NCBI GenBank assembly: GCA_001579985.1
Contig: LRSR01005316.1
Span: 1 to 64,000 of the forward strand
DNA length: 64,000 nucleotides
Direction: 5' to 3'
From: Hypsibius dujardini
Lineage: Eukaryota > Tardigrada > Eutardigrada > Parachela > Hypsibiidae
In this document: piece after piece, positions 55,282 through 64,000 of the stretch
How positions within the stretch are numbered: the first letter of the stretch is position 1
How the letters are laid out: every line of letters begins with the position of its first letter
Program-made: the position numbers and the translations under genes
Notes under the pieces: model-generated
The model's database searches: none
Told to the model about the DNA's origin: nothing
Seen by the model: only the letters and a program-made list of their open reading frames with translations

Positions 55282-56938
55282 TCAAAGAGTGCTTCCATTG
55301 GCAGGAGGTTTGAGACAATGGTCATAGAGAGCGAACAAGGGATCCTTCTCGCCGACCACAAACGGAATGGTGGCCTTTTTGTAGTAGTCATCGTACTGCA
55401 GATTGCTAATCACTGTAGTCAGCATATGCGCCTTTTCTGCATTTCTCCCCGGCGCGTCAAAGTGAATGTTGGTAAAGTGAATGTGGAGATGGTAGAAGGT
55501 CGGCTGGTAGTGGAAAAAGGCGCGGATTCTAGAAGCTGGTAGGCCATACTTCTCCGTGATTGCGGCCTGAAAAGACCAATCAACAACACCCTCGATGTGT
55601 TTCCCACAAGAAGCAACTGCTAACATGCAGACTAAAGTGACGTACTGTTCCTTCATTCTTGATTTTGTTGAGCATGGTGAGATGGTCACTCGTGAGGTCG
55701 CGAATCGAGTGGATTCCTCGCTTGTGCGGCAGAGCAATCAGATAAAGACTGTCGACATTGTGTCCGTCCCATTTGAGATCCGGCAGCAAGACGAATCCAC
55801 TTTCCTTATCAGGATCTTCAAAGACGATTCGCTCTAGAAAGATGCATTGTCATTCATGAATAAAAGAAAAGGGTTGTACTAAACAGAAGTAACAAAGATC
55901 TCTTCGCACCTGTTTCTTTCTCATGATCCAAAATGTTATCCACCCACTGAAAGTAAAAGAAATTAGAACATGTCTTTTAAAGAAGAGCACCATCTCAAGA
56001 CGCAAATATGATGCAAGTAGAGGAAGATCATTCATTACCTTGGTGTCAAAGCGTTTGCTCTTTTGCAGAGAGGGAAGAGTGATGTTGAGATAATCGTCCG
56101 GGCTCTCGTCTACAATGTAAACTGGCTGCTGGCCGAACTTTTCAATGTGAGACTGCGTAGCCGGATAGATGATTGTCGTCTTAGTTGCTGTGATAAAATT
56201 TCATGCTATTACTGTCAATCTGAATATAGAAAAGCGCGACTAGTAGTGATACCGTTAAACTCAGCCGGGAAAAAGACTCGATAGTTGTGGTAGACATCAT
56301 TTTGAAACTCCAAATCCCCCTTTGCTCCGGCCGCCAGCATCTTCTCCACGTGATCCAAGTGAAATGCAGATTGCTCCAGAATCACCACAGCATCCTGGAC
56401 AGGAGATTAAAAAAGTACAAAAGAGTATAAAAGCATGAATCATTTCAAATGAAATGAAATGTACTAATGAAGACACTCCGGAAGTCAATCAATCCATTCT
56501 TATTGAACAGCAGAGGTATGATACTTCAGTTAAACAATCAAGCAATCAACCGATCAAAGAATGAAAAAATGAAAAAATAAGCCGCACACCATTAACCGCT
56601 TCATTTAACGGAGCGCCTTAGTCATTACATACTTTGCTGGCACCGTCTGCACTATCCTCCTCATCCTCATTGGCTGTCTTCTCAAACTGCCCATGTAAAA
56701 AGGCCATTTTACGGGAGGGATCAGCTCTAAGGACCCGTTTAAAAGTGAAATTGGCAAAGAGATTCTTCTCCTCCACCGGGAGCAGCGAGGAAGCGGAACA
56801 TTTTCCCTTTCCATTTCCAGCAGGCGTTTTGTCCTTTTCTCTTGAGACTTGCTCCACTTTCAGCTTTTTCCGCGCACTTTCGCCTTCCGTGTGCTGTTCC
56901 CCGTCGCCGATTATGTCTGCAACTCCGCCGGAATCCAT
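55282..56938 (-). CDS. DCPS: Scavenger mRNA decapping enzyme DcpS (m7GpppX diphosphatase)
   Basis: Six exons (56633-56938, 56253-56394, 56039-56187, 55910-55946, 55646-55833, 55282-55566) join in frame to 368 aa (human 337). The N-terminal part holds the swapped dimer domain after a basic tail (RKKLKVEQ). The HIT domain has LPDLKWDGHNVDSLYLIALP, HKRGIHSIRDLTSDHLTML and the histidine triad YHLHIHF (central catalytic His), preceded by FHYQPT. The enzyme hydrolyses the cap left after 3'-5' mRNA decay, releasing m7GMP. Start at ATG 56938; an upstream in-frame open stretch (to 57142) is probably 5' UTR. The fourth exon is only 37 nt. Confidence 0.95.
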
Positions 56939-57424
56939 TGCTACTATGGCAGGAGCTTTAAAAGCGAAACAAAATAACACATCACCAACACCCCCTGGGG
57001 GACAGGGCACAGGGCGCTCGTTCGGAAGAGGGAGGGGCAAGGGGCATAAAATTGTTTTTGTTTGGGAAAAGCCCATTGTCTCATGATTGGTGAGTTGAAA
57101 GTAATTCTGATTGATTATTGGCTCTAAGGAGTTTGGCCACACCTCTCAGCAGTTGCTGTTTTGTCCAGCTGTGTTGCGGCGTTGCCATTTTTGCCATTGC
57201 AAGCCGTCAATCAAGCGTCCGTCCAGAATCTCTGGCAGATATGGTGGGGAAGGTATCTTTTGAACCTTGATGGTCCTTTGAAGACCTACCAAGAATATCA
57301 GAGGCACCGTGTTGAGTTTGCCATCTTTTATTTGTGGACGAGTCGTGTCTGTGAAGGAAGCAGGGAGCTGTAATGAATCCCACGGAAGGATATGACATTT
57401 CCCGTGCGTATAACCTTGCTACAG

Positions 57425-58237
57425 GATCGCAACTACCGGAAAGGGCCTCAGAAAGTGTTCCCCATTCTGGAGAGGAATTCATTACAAATCCCGCAAAAGG
57501 CAAACGGCCTGCAGGTACAACAAACTCCAGCAGATCTTCTCTCGATCCTTGTTCTGGTAGAATTTTGTCATTTTTCTCATTTTTCGTGTTTGTTTTTTTT
57601 GCCTTTACGTTTAGCTTTCACAAAGGAATGTGTCCTTTCTCCGGAGCTCGCAGCTTTCCTCGGCAAAGAACGGGTACATCGAAGCAATTGAAAAAGTATC
57701 CGTGTTTTGTGGAGGGTGCAGTCTGCCGGTCGTATTTGAAAGACGATTAATATTACTCTTATTATTATGCACGTAGATGACGCGGTCCGATGTGGTCAGC
57801 TCGATGTGGCGGACAATTCGGGAGAAGTGCCTCATTGTAAGTTGTGCCAAACGGAGCAGCCATTTTAACAGGCCTTCTTCTTCATTTCGGACTCTGACAT
57901 TTGATTAAGTTGTTTGAGTTTGTGCTGCATTTATTGGTAGGATCCGAATCAAAAACAGTTTGCAATTTGCGATGAGCAGCTCTTCAAAGTAATCGGTAAG
58001 TTGTAGGTTGATTGCTTTCTTTACCTCACAGAATGACAAGTGGCATATTAATTTTCCGCTTTCTCTCGCTAAATGTTTTTGTTTACAGGCAAGAAGCGCT
58101 TCAAGGTATTCGGGTACGTTGATTTCCCTAAGCTCACTTATGGATATTGTAGTAGTACTGGTGTTGAAATTGGCGTTTGTTCTTGCAGAATGATGAAGTA
58201 TTTGAAGTCGCATATCCGAGACCCAAGCAAAGCCTAG
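57425..58237 (+). CDS. SWIB/MDM2-domain protein (N-terminus unresolved)
   Basis: Exons 57425-57514, 57626-57673, 57777-57836, 57941-57995, 58089-58113 and 58189-58237 are all in phase. They assemble the SWIB fold: ECVLSPELAAFLGKER, MTRSDVVSSMWRTIREKCLI, DPNQKQFAICDEQLFKVIG, KKRFKVFG, MMKYLKSHIRDPSKA, then TAG. This is the single-SWIB type of yeast TRI1/UAF30 and animal homologues, usually with an N-terminal DEK_C domain and a role in chromatin or Pol I/II transcription. Upstream (57161-57420) an exon with the DEK_C part is expected but not recognised. It diverges from DCPS with about 0.3-0.5 kb between them. Confidence 0.85.
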
Positions 58238-58576
58238 CTGGCCTACTGTCTCTTCCTCTTGTGCTTTCTTCCAAAGCGCAAGGTCATTTCTCTCCAATCC
58301 AAAGAAGACTTTGTTTTCTTGACCCTCTTCGATCATATTCCACTAATTTGGTGTACTCTCACCCATTGTGTTACTATACCTTTCCCTGTCCGTGGACTAA
58401 TATACTGTACTATATATAGCAAAATACCTTAGCCTTTTGTTGCCAATTCAAAATAAAATGTCAATTACGTGTACTTAGCTGCGAAGGCTTGCCGTCAGCT
58501 ATGTTTCCTGTTTTTTGTTAACGTCGATCATTGTTTCTCCAGGAGAAACAATGCAGCGTCCGGAATAGTTACATTA

Positions 58577-59024
58577 TTTGGCTACAGCTACCCCTCCCTA
58601 GTAGTGTGTAGGGCCCAATGCACCCCGACTATTTTACCCCTCCCAGGGGCCCAACAGAACCCTGGCTATTTTAACCCTTCCTGAATACATAACCAGAGTC
58701 CCAAATCGCGTTTTCCCATGTTGTCCATCCGTCTGTCAGTCTGTCAGTTGTTCATCCGTCCGGCCTTTGTCCGTCCGTTGACTGTCCGTCTGTTGTCCGT
58801 TTATAATTTGCTCGGCCGTGCGTTGCCCGTTAAACCGTTATCCGCTGGTAGATGACCAACGGACGGACGGACAGCGGACGGACAACGGACTGACGGACGG
58901 ATTAACAGCATGGGAGGGGTCAAATAGCAGCGGCGCTGTTTGGGTTCCTGATGATGTATCAGGGAGGGGCAAAATAGCCAGGATTCTATTGGCCCCTAAA
59001 GTAGGGGTAGAATAGCCACTCCGA
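58577..59024. repeat. Foldback-like element, copy iv (both ends present)
   Basis: Left end GGCTACAGCTACCCCTCC (end 2) and right end AGGGGTAGAATAGCCACTCC(GAT) (end 1) enclose GGGGTAAAATAGC-type units on both sides. The core has GTCCGTCCGTTG units (58725-58800) followed by the inverted form (58855-58900). This 450-bp copy shows the complete layout: end, units, palindromic minisatellite, units, end. ORFs are translations of repeats. Confidence 0.8.
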
Positions 59025-59173
59025 TATTTTATTATGATGTAGCCCTTAAAACGCTGACGAATTGGAGTTGCTTGGTATTATGAGTATTGCACGATCCTTG
59101 TTTAATTTGAGCTTTAGAGGAGAGGCACGATCAACTCTTCTATGCAAGAGCATTGCGATTATTGAAGGGTCTA

Positions 59174-59709
59174 TCAGAGGAAGCAGCGGGATTTATTTCG
59201 GCAGTTGTTCTTGTTGCATCTGCTAGTTGCACAGTTGCAGATTTGGTCGGTGGACCCGGTGGTCTTGTCCTTGCTCTTCTTGCATTCGTCGTTCCGCAGA
59301 CCGGGAGCTTCCATTGCTCGACCACAGCCTCGTGACACGATGAAACCTGAAGATAATACATTCTTACTGTTAATACTAGTTTCATACCGTCACGTCAATT
59401 TAATGCTAATCTCATCGCACTTTTGTCCACGTCCTCTTTGATGGTCATCCAGCAGGCTTGCGAACCGTCTGGTCGTGCTGGACAAGAGACCAACTGAGAC
59501 TCTTGTGGTTCGTTACACTTTTGCATGTTTGGCCCGTCCGGGAAACATGAGTAGCATTGAAACCCTCCTTCCGAAATACATATGCCAAGTATTACAGTGA
59601 AAGCCTCTAAACAAAACACAAATCAAGAATTATGTTAATACCAACCTGCTGCGGCTACTGATCCAATCATCAAACCAACCAAAACCAAAACGATCTTTAA
59701 AAAATTCAT
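59174..59709 (-). CDS. Secreted/GPI Ly6-like (quiver/sleepless type) three-finger protein, 140 aa
   Basis: Exons 59646-59709 (signal peptide MNFLKIVLVLVGLMIGSVAA), 59421-59606 and 59174-59346 join in frame. The domain begins FQCYSCFPDGPNMQKC. It continues LVSCPARPDGSQACWMTIKE, SFIVSRGCGRAMEAPGL, then DECKKSKDK and QICNCATSRCN, the CxC...CN end of Ly6/uPAR domains. A short tail adds NNCRNKSRC and ends without a strong GPI signal. The donor of exon 2 is weak (A/GTGCGA). Quiver-like proteins modulate potassium channels and nicotinic receptors; other Ly6 proteins act in septate junctions. The precise role is unknown. Confidence 0.8.
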
Positions 59710-60906
59710 GTTTTTCTTAAAAGGGATAGCTTGCACTTGAAGTGGGCTTAAAAACGAAATTTTTGTATGAGTGAGTAGTCAGTCGTCCTCTTAGTCCAAC
59801 AGGTTATTTTTGTTGTTTTGATTGTACAGCAGACAACGTGTTTATCATGCAAAAGCATCTCCGCTGCTGAACGAAAGTAACTTTGCGAGGAGGGAACCTT
59901 GCAAGGCAGTAAACTGCTGATTCAGCCAATTGGTTGGCTATAACTATTATCCACGCAGCTGTACGAAACACCTCACAACGACGATCTTGAACGGAGAAAA
60001 ATGGTCTAACAATTTTAGGAACCTTCAGATACGCCAGTCACCCTTGTATGGTAGCTCCTATATACCGTACGAAAAAGCAGCAAATACTACAACATTCTAT
60101 CTCCATCCTCCATGCATTTCTTTCTCTTTTCAATTGTATAACTTCAACAACTACATTAATAATGCCTGGCATACAGCATATCATTATAGTTACAGAAACA
60201 TGTAAAATCTCTAATATAGATTTCTAACTTCCTTATTCTACCGTACATCTACCGTACAATCATTGCGAACAGTGCGAAATTACCCCTCGATAGATATAGG
60301 TTTGTAAAAGTTGCATCGTATTCTATTTTGCCGCTGGACGCTTTTACGTCAGACGATTATGAAAGCGAGCGGACCTGATTAAGCGAAGGTGTCAATGTCA
60401 TCAAACAAGCAACACACACCAACAAAACAAGGTAGAACTTCTTCACAAGTAACAAAATATAAACATTATATGTAGTATGCGTTCGTCCGTTGGCCTTTTC
60501 TTTCCTTGCCTGCGTCGGGCATCTTGAAGCATGCTCAAGAAATCTCAATTACTACACCACTTGCACTGCTTGCTGCATAATTGTTCGCTCGTCGCCCATG
60601 CGCACACTCACAGCTCCCATGATGATTGATAAAAATAATCACCTAGATTGGTTATTACGATACCTTTAGTGTGATATTGTTTATAGGGTGGCGCTTATTA
60701 TAGTGACATGAGCATGTGAAGAATGATTAGTCGGTGGCGTCCCCTGTTGTTATTGTTGTTAGTTGGTGCGAAATGCGACTCGTTTCAGGATTGAGTAATA
60801 GTGAGACAATAGTGCAAGTGTGAAATGAATCAACTGAGCTCAAGATTAAATAATTGTGGCAAAAGTTAAATTGCACAAAAGCGATCTTATGCCTCTTTGA
60901 AAGGTT
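59710..60906. other. Divergent intergenic region
   Basis: Separates the Ly6-like gene (minus) and the Gly-rich gene (plus). A/T-rich; the minus ORF 60357-60548 has one hydrophobic stretch but no supporting context. Confidence 0.5.
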
Positions 60907-60913
60907 TATAAAA
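60907..60913 (+). promoter_or_regulatory. TATA box of the Gly-rich protein gene
   Basis: TATAAAAAG about 90 bp before the ATG at 60998; typical for a highly expressed secreted product. Confidence 0.6.
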
Positions 60914-60997
60914 AGAAAATGAGCCGAAATGTGAAACGATCAACACTTCCGTTCTTCCTACTTTACTATTTTTGCTTGTATTGATCCAGTCACAACA

Positions 60998-61564
60998 ATG
61001 CTCGCGTCAGTCCTTTGCATCGGTATGATGATATTATATTCAACGAAAGATCATGACATCAAAGTTCAAATGTATCTAATTCATATTTCTTGTCCTTTAG
61101 GTTTATTTGTGAGCGCTGTCGTGGGTGGAAGCAGCTACGGCAGTGGAAGTAGCGGCAGCAGATATGGTGGCAGCAGCGGCGGAGGAGGAGGATACGGCAA
61201 CAGCGGTGATTCGGACATTCTCAGCCAATACAATTGGATCACCCCTGGCCTCCTCAACTCTTACAACTGGTTAGGCAATGGTGGCTATCCCGGCCTCGGA
61301 GGACTAGGTAAGGGCTCACTCAATCACATTACTGACAAGAATGTTGTAAGGGCAAACTTCAAGTTGTTTAATGTCTTGACGACAGGTGGATTTTATGCCG
61401 CGATCTCCAATGAACTGGACAATGCCGGCAACAACATTGGCAATATTGGAGGAGGTGACATTGGTAACCTGGGTGGCGGAAGCTACGGAGGAGGCAGCAG
61501 CGGCGGCAGCTATGGCTCATCAAACTCAAACTCCAATAGCGGTTACGGACGTCGGAGGAGGTGA
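60998..61564 (+). CDS. Secreted Gly/Ser/Tyr-rich protein, 136 aa
   Basis: Exons 60998-61022, 61101-61307 and 61386-61564 join in frame. The signal peptide spans the first intron (MLASVLCIG / LFVSAVVGG). The mature part alternates Gly-rich runs (GSSYGSGSSGSRYGGSSGGG, GGSYGGGSSGGSYGSS) with a distinct central block, ILSQYNWITPGLLNSYNWLG, then NELDNAGNNIGNIGGGDIGN. It ends RRRR. There are no cysteines in the mature chain. It resembles ecdysozoan cuticle, silk or glue glycine-rich proteins, and in style the Tyr/Gly-rich gene at 14943-15629. Confidence 0.8.
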   Translation: MLASVLCIGMMILYSTKDHDIKVQMYLIHISCPLGLFVSAVVGGSSYGSGSSGSRYGGSSGGGGGYGNSGDSDILSQYNWITPGLLNSYNWLGNGGYPGLGGLGKGSLNHITDKNVVRANFKLFNVLTTGGFYAAISNELDNAGNNIGNIGGGDIGNLGGGSYGGGSSGGSYGSSNSNSNSGYGRRRR

Positions 61565-62345
61565 ACAGCTCTTGCCAAACTTGTAAATTATTTTATTACC
61601 GTTTTTACTCAACCATTCGGAAAGCAAGATTTCATTCTTACTGCATGTGCGTAATTTAAACTGAAAAACTACTGATACTTGTTTCTGAGAATGATCTGAC
61701 TGAGACCGACCAAAGAAAGACTACTACTGTACTTTCGTGTACAGTGTAATAACTGTTATTATCCTCTTCCTTCATTAACGCTCGCATCTACATGATTTTC
61801 CGTTTTCCGCCATGTATTTCTCGCGATTACACCAACCGCTCTTCCTTGATCCGCTTGTTGATGACTTAACCGCCAATTGATGTAGCTATTCTGTCAACCT
61901 GCTAGTACCCAAGACCAATAGACCTTAGCAACTTCTGGTACCCTGCTTGTGATGCTCCTGAAAATTTAGATCAAGTTAAAAACCTAGAAACTCAAAAAAT
62001 GGACATCAACAATAATTTAATATGGTCAATTGACCAGGCAGCGAAGTCGACGGCCGCCATTCTCTGCGATACCAAATTTTTTCAGACAAAAGGATGCAGG
62101 AAAATTAAGAGCATGAGACTACAGGCGGGGGGGGGGACTCGATATCAGTTGATTATGTCTATTGATTTTTAGTCAAGTCTTTAAGATCTTAATTTGCTCT
62201 ATTGGTCAATGGTCCATGATCAAGTCGGTAAAACAATTAATTTCGTCTATTGGTTCATGGTAGAAGTCGTTAAAAATTTAATTTCAAAGTCCAAGAAAAA
62301 TTACTTGCTGTTTACTGCAAGGAAAAGCCATTACTCAAGGCGCAC
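61565..62345. other. Intergenic or intron of the chitin-binding gene
   Basis: A/T-rich, with a 9-10 bp G tract at about 62129. Repeated TTGGTCAATGG/GTCTATTGGTTCATGG-like words (62190-62255) suggest a decayed short repeat. Confidence 0.4.
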
Positions 62346-62592
62346 TAGTAAGCACCGTCATATTCGGGCACAAATAGAAGGTCAAATTTCCGTTAATGTC
62401 ACACCGGTCGAAAACCTGACACCTCCCGGATGAGCTGGTGTCTGCAAAGAAACCAAGCTGCTAGTATGTTCCGTAGATGTTGTTGCAAGCAGGGATGAAT
62501 GAGAGGAGAGGGAAATCCTGTCCTGGAATGACATTTGGGTAGAGCTCCATGATTTGCTCCGTATTGAGATCTTTCCCGCGAAGTTTCCTCAT
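62346..62592 (-). pseudogene. Type-2 chitin-binding (peritrophin/CPAP-like) domain fragment
   Basis: The minus frame from an ATG at 62592 reads MRKLRGKDLNTEQIMELYP, then PGQDFPLLSFIPACNNIYGT, then after a stop (TAG at 62461-62463) QLGFFADTSSSGRCQVFDRC and NGNLTFYLCPNMTVL, up to a possible donor at 62346. The order DFPllSfIP...C..GFFAD...RCQVFdrC...G....LCPN is that of CBM14 domains, which bind chitin in cuticle and peritrophic matrix. The last cysteine part must lie in another exon, not found. The TAG makes it a probable pseudogene, unless the base is an error. Confidence 0.65.
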
Positions 62593-62619
62593 GGCACGTT
62601 TGGTGACTGGTCACCGGCT

Positions 62620-63311
62620 GCCCGCTTCACTAGTAAACCTCCATCTGCCGCTCCCAACCAAAGAACAAAGCTCAAGATGTAATGCACGTCTGGCCAATGG
62701 AAACAGGCGGAAAGTAAACAAGTAAAGAAAACAATAATTATTTTATCAGTATAGTAATAATAATTTCCACAGCTTTAATATAAATAAATCAAATGTAGAC
62801 GATCTGCAATACAATGCTATAGCCGCAGCTTAATTTTCCAATTTGGAGAAATCAAATTATGAACACAAATATTCATTAATTTCTGTTGATGCTAGTGAAC
62901 GATCAACAGCATCTATTTAGGCCACCGTGCACTAATTAGCGCCAAACCCTTGAGAACGAATTCAAAGTGCTGGAATCGACCATGTATTACTTGTGCTACT
63001 CTGTTGCGCCATCGCTTGGACAAGGCCATTAAGATAAAAAAGTAAATCGTCGCCACGATATTAACTGGGTGAACGTAGGCCAATTAGATCAAACGCATAA
63101 ATTTAATAGCCCCTTTTCAGTGATTTTCGGAAATCAAAGTTGTAAAACATGTGCACATTACACGACAAATCAACAAGACGACAAGACATGACTTAGACTC
63201 ATCTCTCTAGGCAAAAAAAGACTCTCCAGACAGAAGCGCTAACAACACATTAAATAGATCTTCAAAGTGCAGCTGACAATAAAGATTAATAGAACCATAG
63301 CGGTCCAAACT
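62620..63311. other. Intergenic
   Basis: A/T-rich; nothing recognised. Confidence 0.5.
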
Positions 63312-64000
63312 CTACGGGTAGTGATGATGGTGTGCGATCTTGAGGAATTCAGCAATTTCTTCCGCAGTCGGCTTATCCACCATCTTAATTAATAAAAGTC
63401 CTCATTAATTAATATTCGTCAGCTACAACATATCCTTCTATAATATAATAAAAACCACAACTCTATTAGTCTTACCTTGAACATAAACCCATTACAGTCG
63501 GCCAATGCCTTTCGCATTCGAGTCATGAGGCGGATTTGATCGGTAGCTGTTAATTGGACCTCATTTAACGTAGGGTTATCCAGGTTTTGGGGTAGTTCAA
63601 ATTCCGCATCAAAATGCGATCCAGCAGTGTGAGGAAGGGAGCGGGACGTCCACAGTGCCTGGTTTGCAGTTTGCCGGAAGGCGTCCTGTATAGCAAAGGG
63701 ACAGATTGACTCAATCACCAAACCCTTCTCCAGAGAAATAAAAGTATAAAAAGGATTTCACAGTACAGTACATACCAATGCCGTCTTGAGCTGCACCAAA
63801 GCATACAGTTCTGCGTCCAACTTAACTTCTGGTTCAGGAATGGGCTTCTCATCACGTTCCGCTGACCCACTAAAATCAGACAAATCAAGCAAATCAAACA
63901 ACTATCCTTTCATGTGTTTGTATTTTTAAGGTGAGAAATTGGTCATCAGGCCTACCTAGAACTATCGGCACTTCTTTGCTCTCGCTCACCGGTGATGTAG
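63312..64000 (-). CDS. 3' exons of an unrecognised conserved-looking gene
   Basis: Four exons are seen on the minus strand: 63956 to beyond 64000, 63776-63869, 63476-63724 and 63312-63383. All are in phase with good GT/AG sites. The sequence runs YITGEREQRS, AERDEKPIPEPEVKLDAELY, ALVQLKTAL, GLVIESICPFAIQDAFRQTA, then NLDNPTLNEVQLTATDQIRL, MTRMRKALADCNGFMFK and MVDKPTAEEIAEFLKIAHHH, ending TAG. It looks like a soluble helical protein with a conserved C-terminus. I do not recognise the family. The 5' part lies beyond the right edge. Confidence 0.7.

Noticed and set aside
57905-58336. 143-aa minus-strand ORF
   Set aside because: Antisense to the SWIB-domain exons, which are in phase on the plus strand.
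1-64000. tRNA, rRNA or other structural RNA genes
   Set aside because: I saw no cloverleaf with A/B box, no rRNA-like conserved block and no snRNA signature on either strand by eye; a covariance-model scan would be decisive.

Overview
The window is animal nuclear DNA: genes have many short spliced exons with GT/AG junctions, and DNA transposon debris is abundant. The gene set is sigma-class glutathione transferases, a GnRH/AKH/corazonin-type receptor, a type-2 chitin-binding fragment, Gly/Tyr-rich secreted proteins, a ninjurin, CFAP20, SCAPER, DCPS, RNF25, a SWIB protein and a Ly6/quiver-like protein. This fits a compact-genome ecdysozoan; a tardigrade or small crustacean would fit. The species is not provable from this sequence.

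Layout. 0-9 kb: 5' exons of a CANT1-type apyrase (minus), two damaged tandem sigma GSTs (plus), a dead LINE (minus), and a foldback-like element whose core is an inverted GTCCGT minisatellite. 9-15 kb: a neuropeptide GPCR (plus) whose first exons lie between two almost identical 1.36 kb inverted repeats; its ECL2-TM5 exon cannot be found. 15-24.5 kb: a Tyr/Gly-rich secreted protein (minus), then a repeat-dominated region with a cluster of TA-type MITEs, an inverted copy of part of the GST locus, microsatellites and an old broken LTR retroelement. 24.8-32.5 kb: SCAPER (plus, 12 exons, fully in frame) and a 504-aa secreted protein of unknown family (minus). 32.5-38.5 kb: mostly non-coding, with a perfect 39-bp hairpin, a MITE and two small hydrophilic ORFs. 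38.5-44.6 kb: four minus-strand genes (an unknown secreted protein with a hydrophobic tail, a secreted protein made of two ~135-aa repeats, ninjurin, RNF25). 44.7-45.5 kb: two further hairpin/MITE elements. 47-55 kb: CFAP20 and a P-type ATPase alpha subunit of the Na,K/H,K class (plus) that carries several lesions. 55-58.3 kb: DCPS (minus) and a SWIB-domain protein (plus) diverge from a shared region. 58.5-64 kb: a complete copy of the foldback-like repeat, a Ly6/quiver-like protein (minus), a Gly-rich secreted protein (plus), a chitin-binding fragment (minus) and the 3' end of an unrecognised gene (minus).

The genes are unrelated housekeeping, signalling and secreted-protein genes; there is no operon or obvious joint pathway. 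The most unusual points are: the inverted duplication around the GPCR; the foldback-like repeat family that contributes to it; the two-repeat secreted protein; the ATPase with a lysine at a cation-site asparagine; and recurrent single-base reading-frame defects in otherwise well conserved genes. Those defects mean either pseudogenes or unpolished assembly. All exon coordinates come from reading frames, splice signals and remembered family sequences, not from alignment or transcripts.
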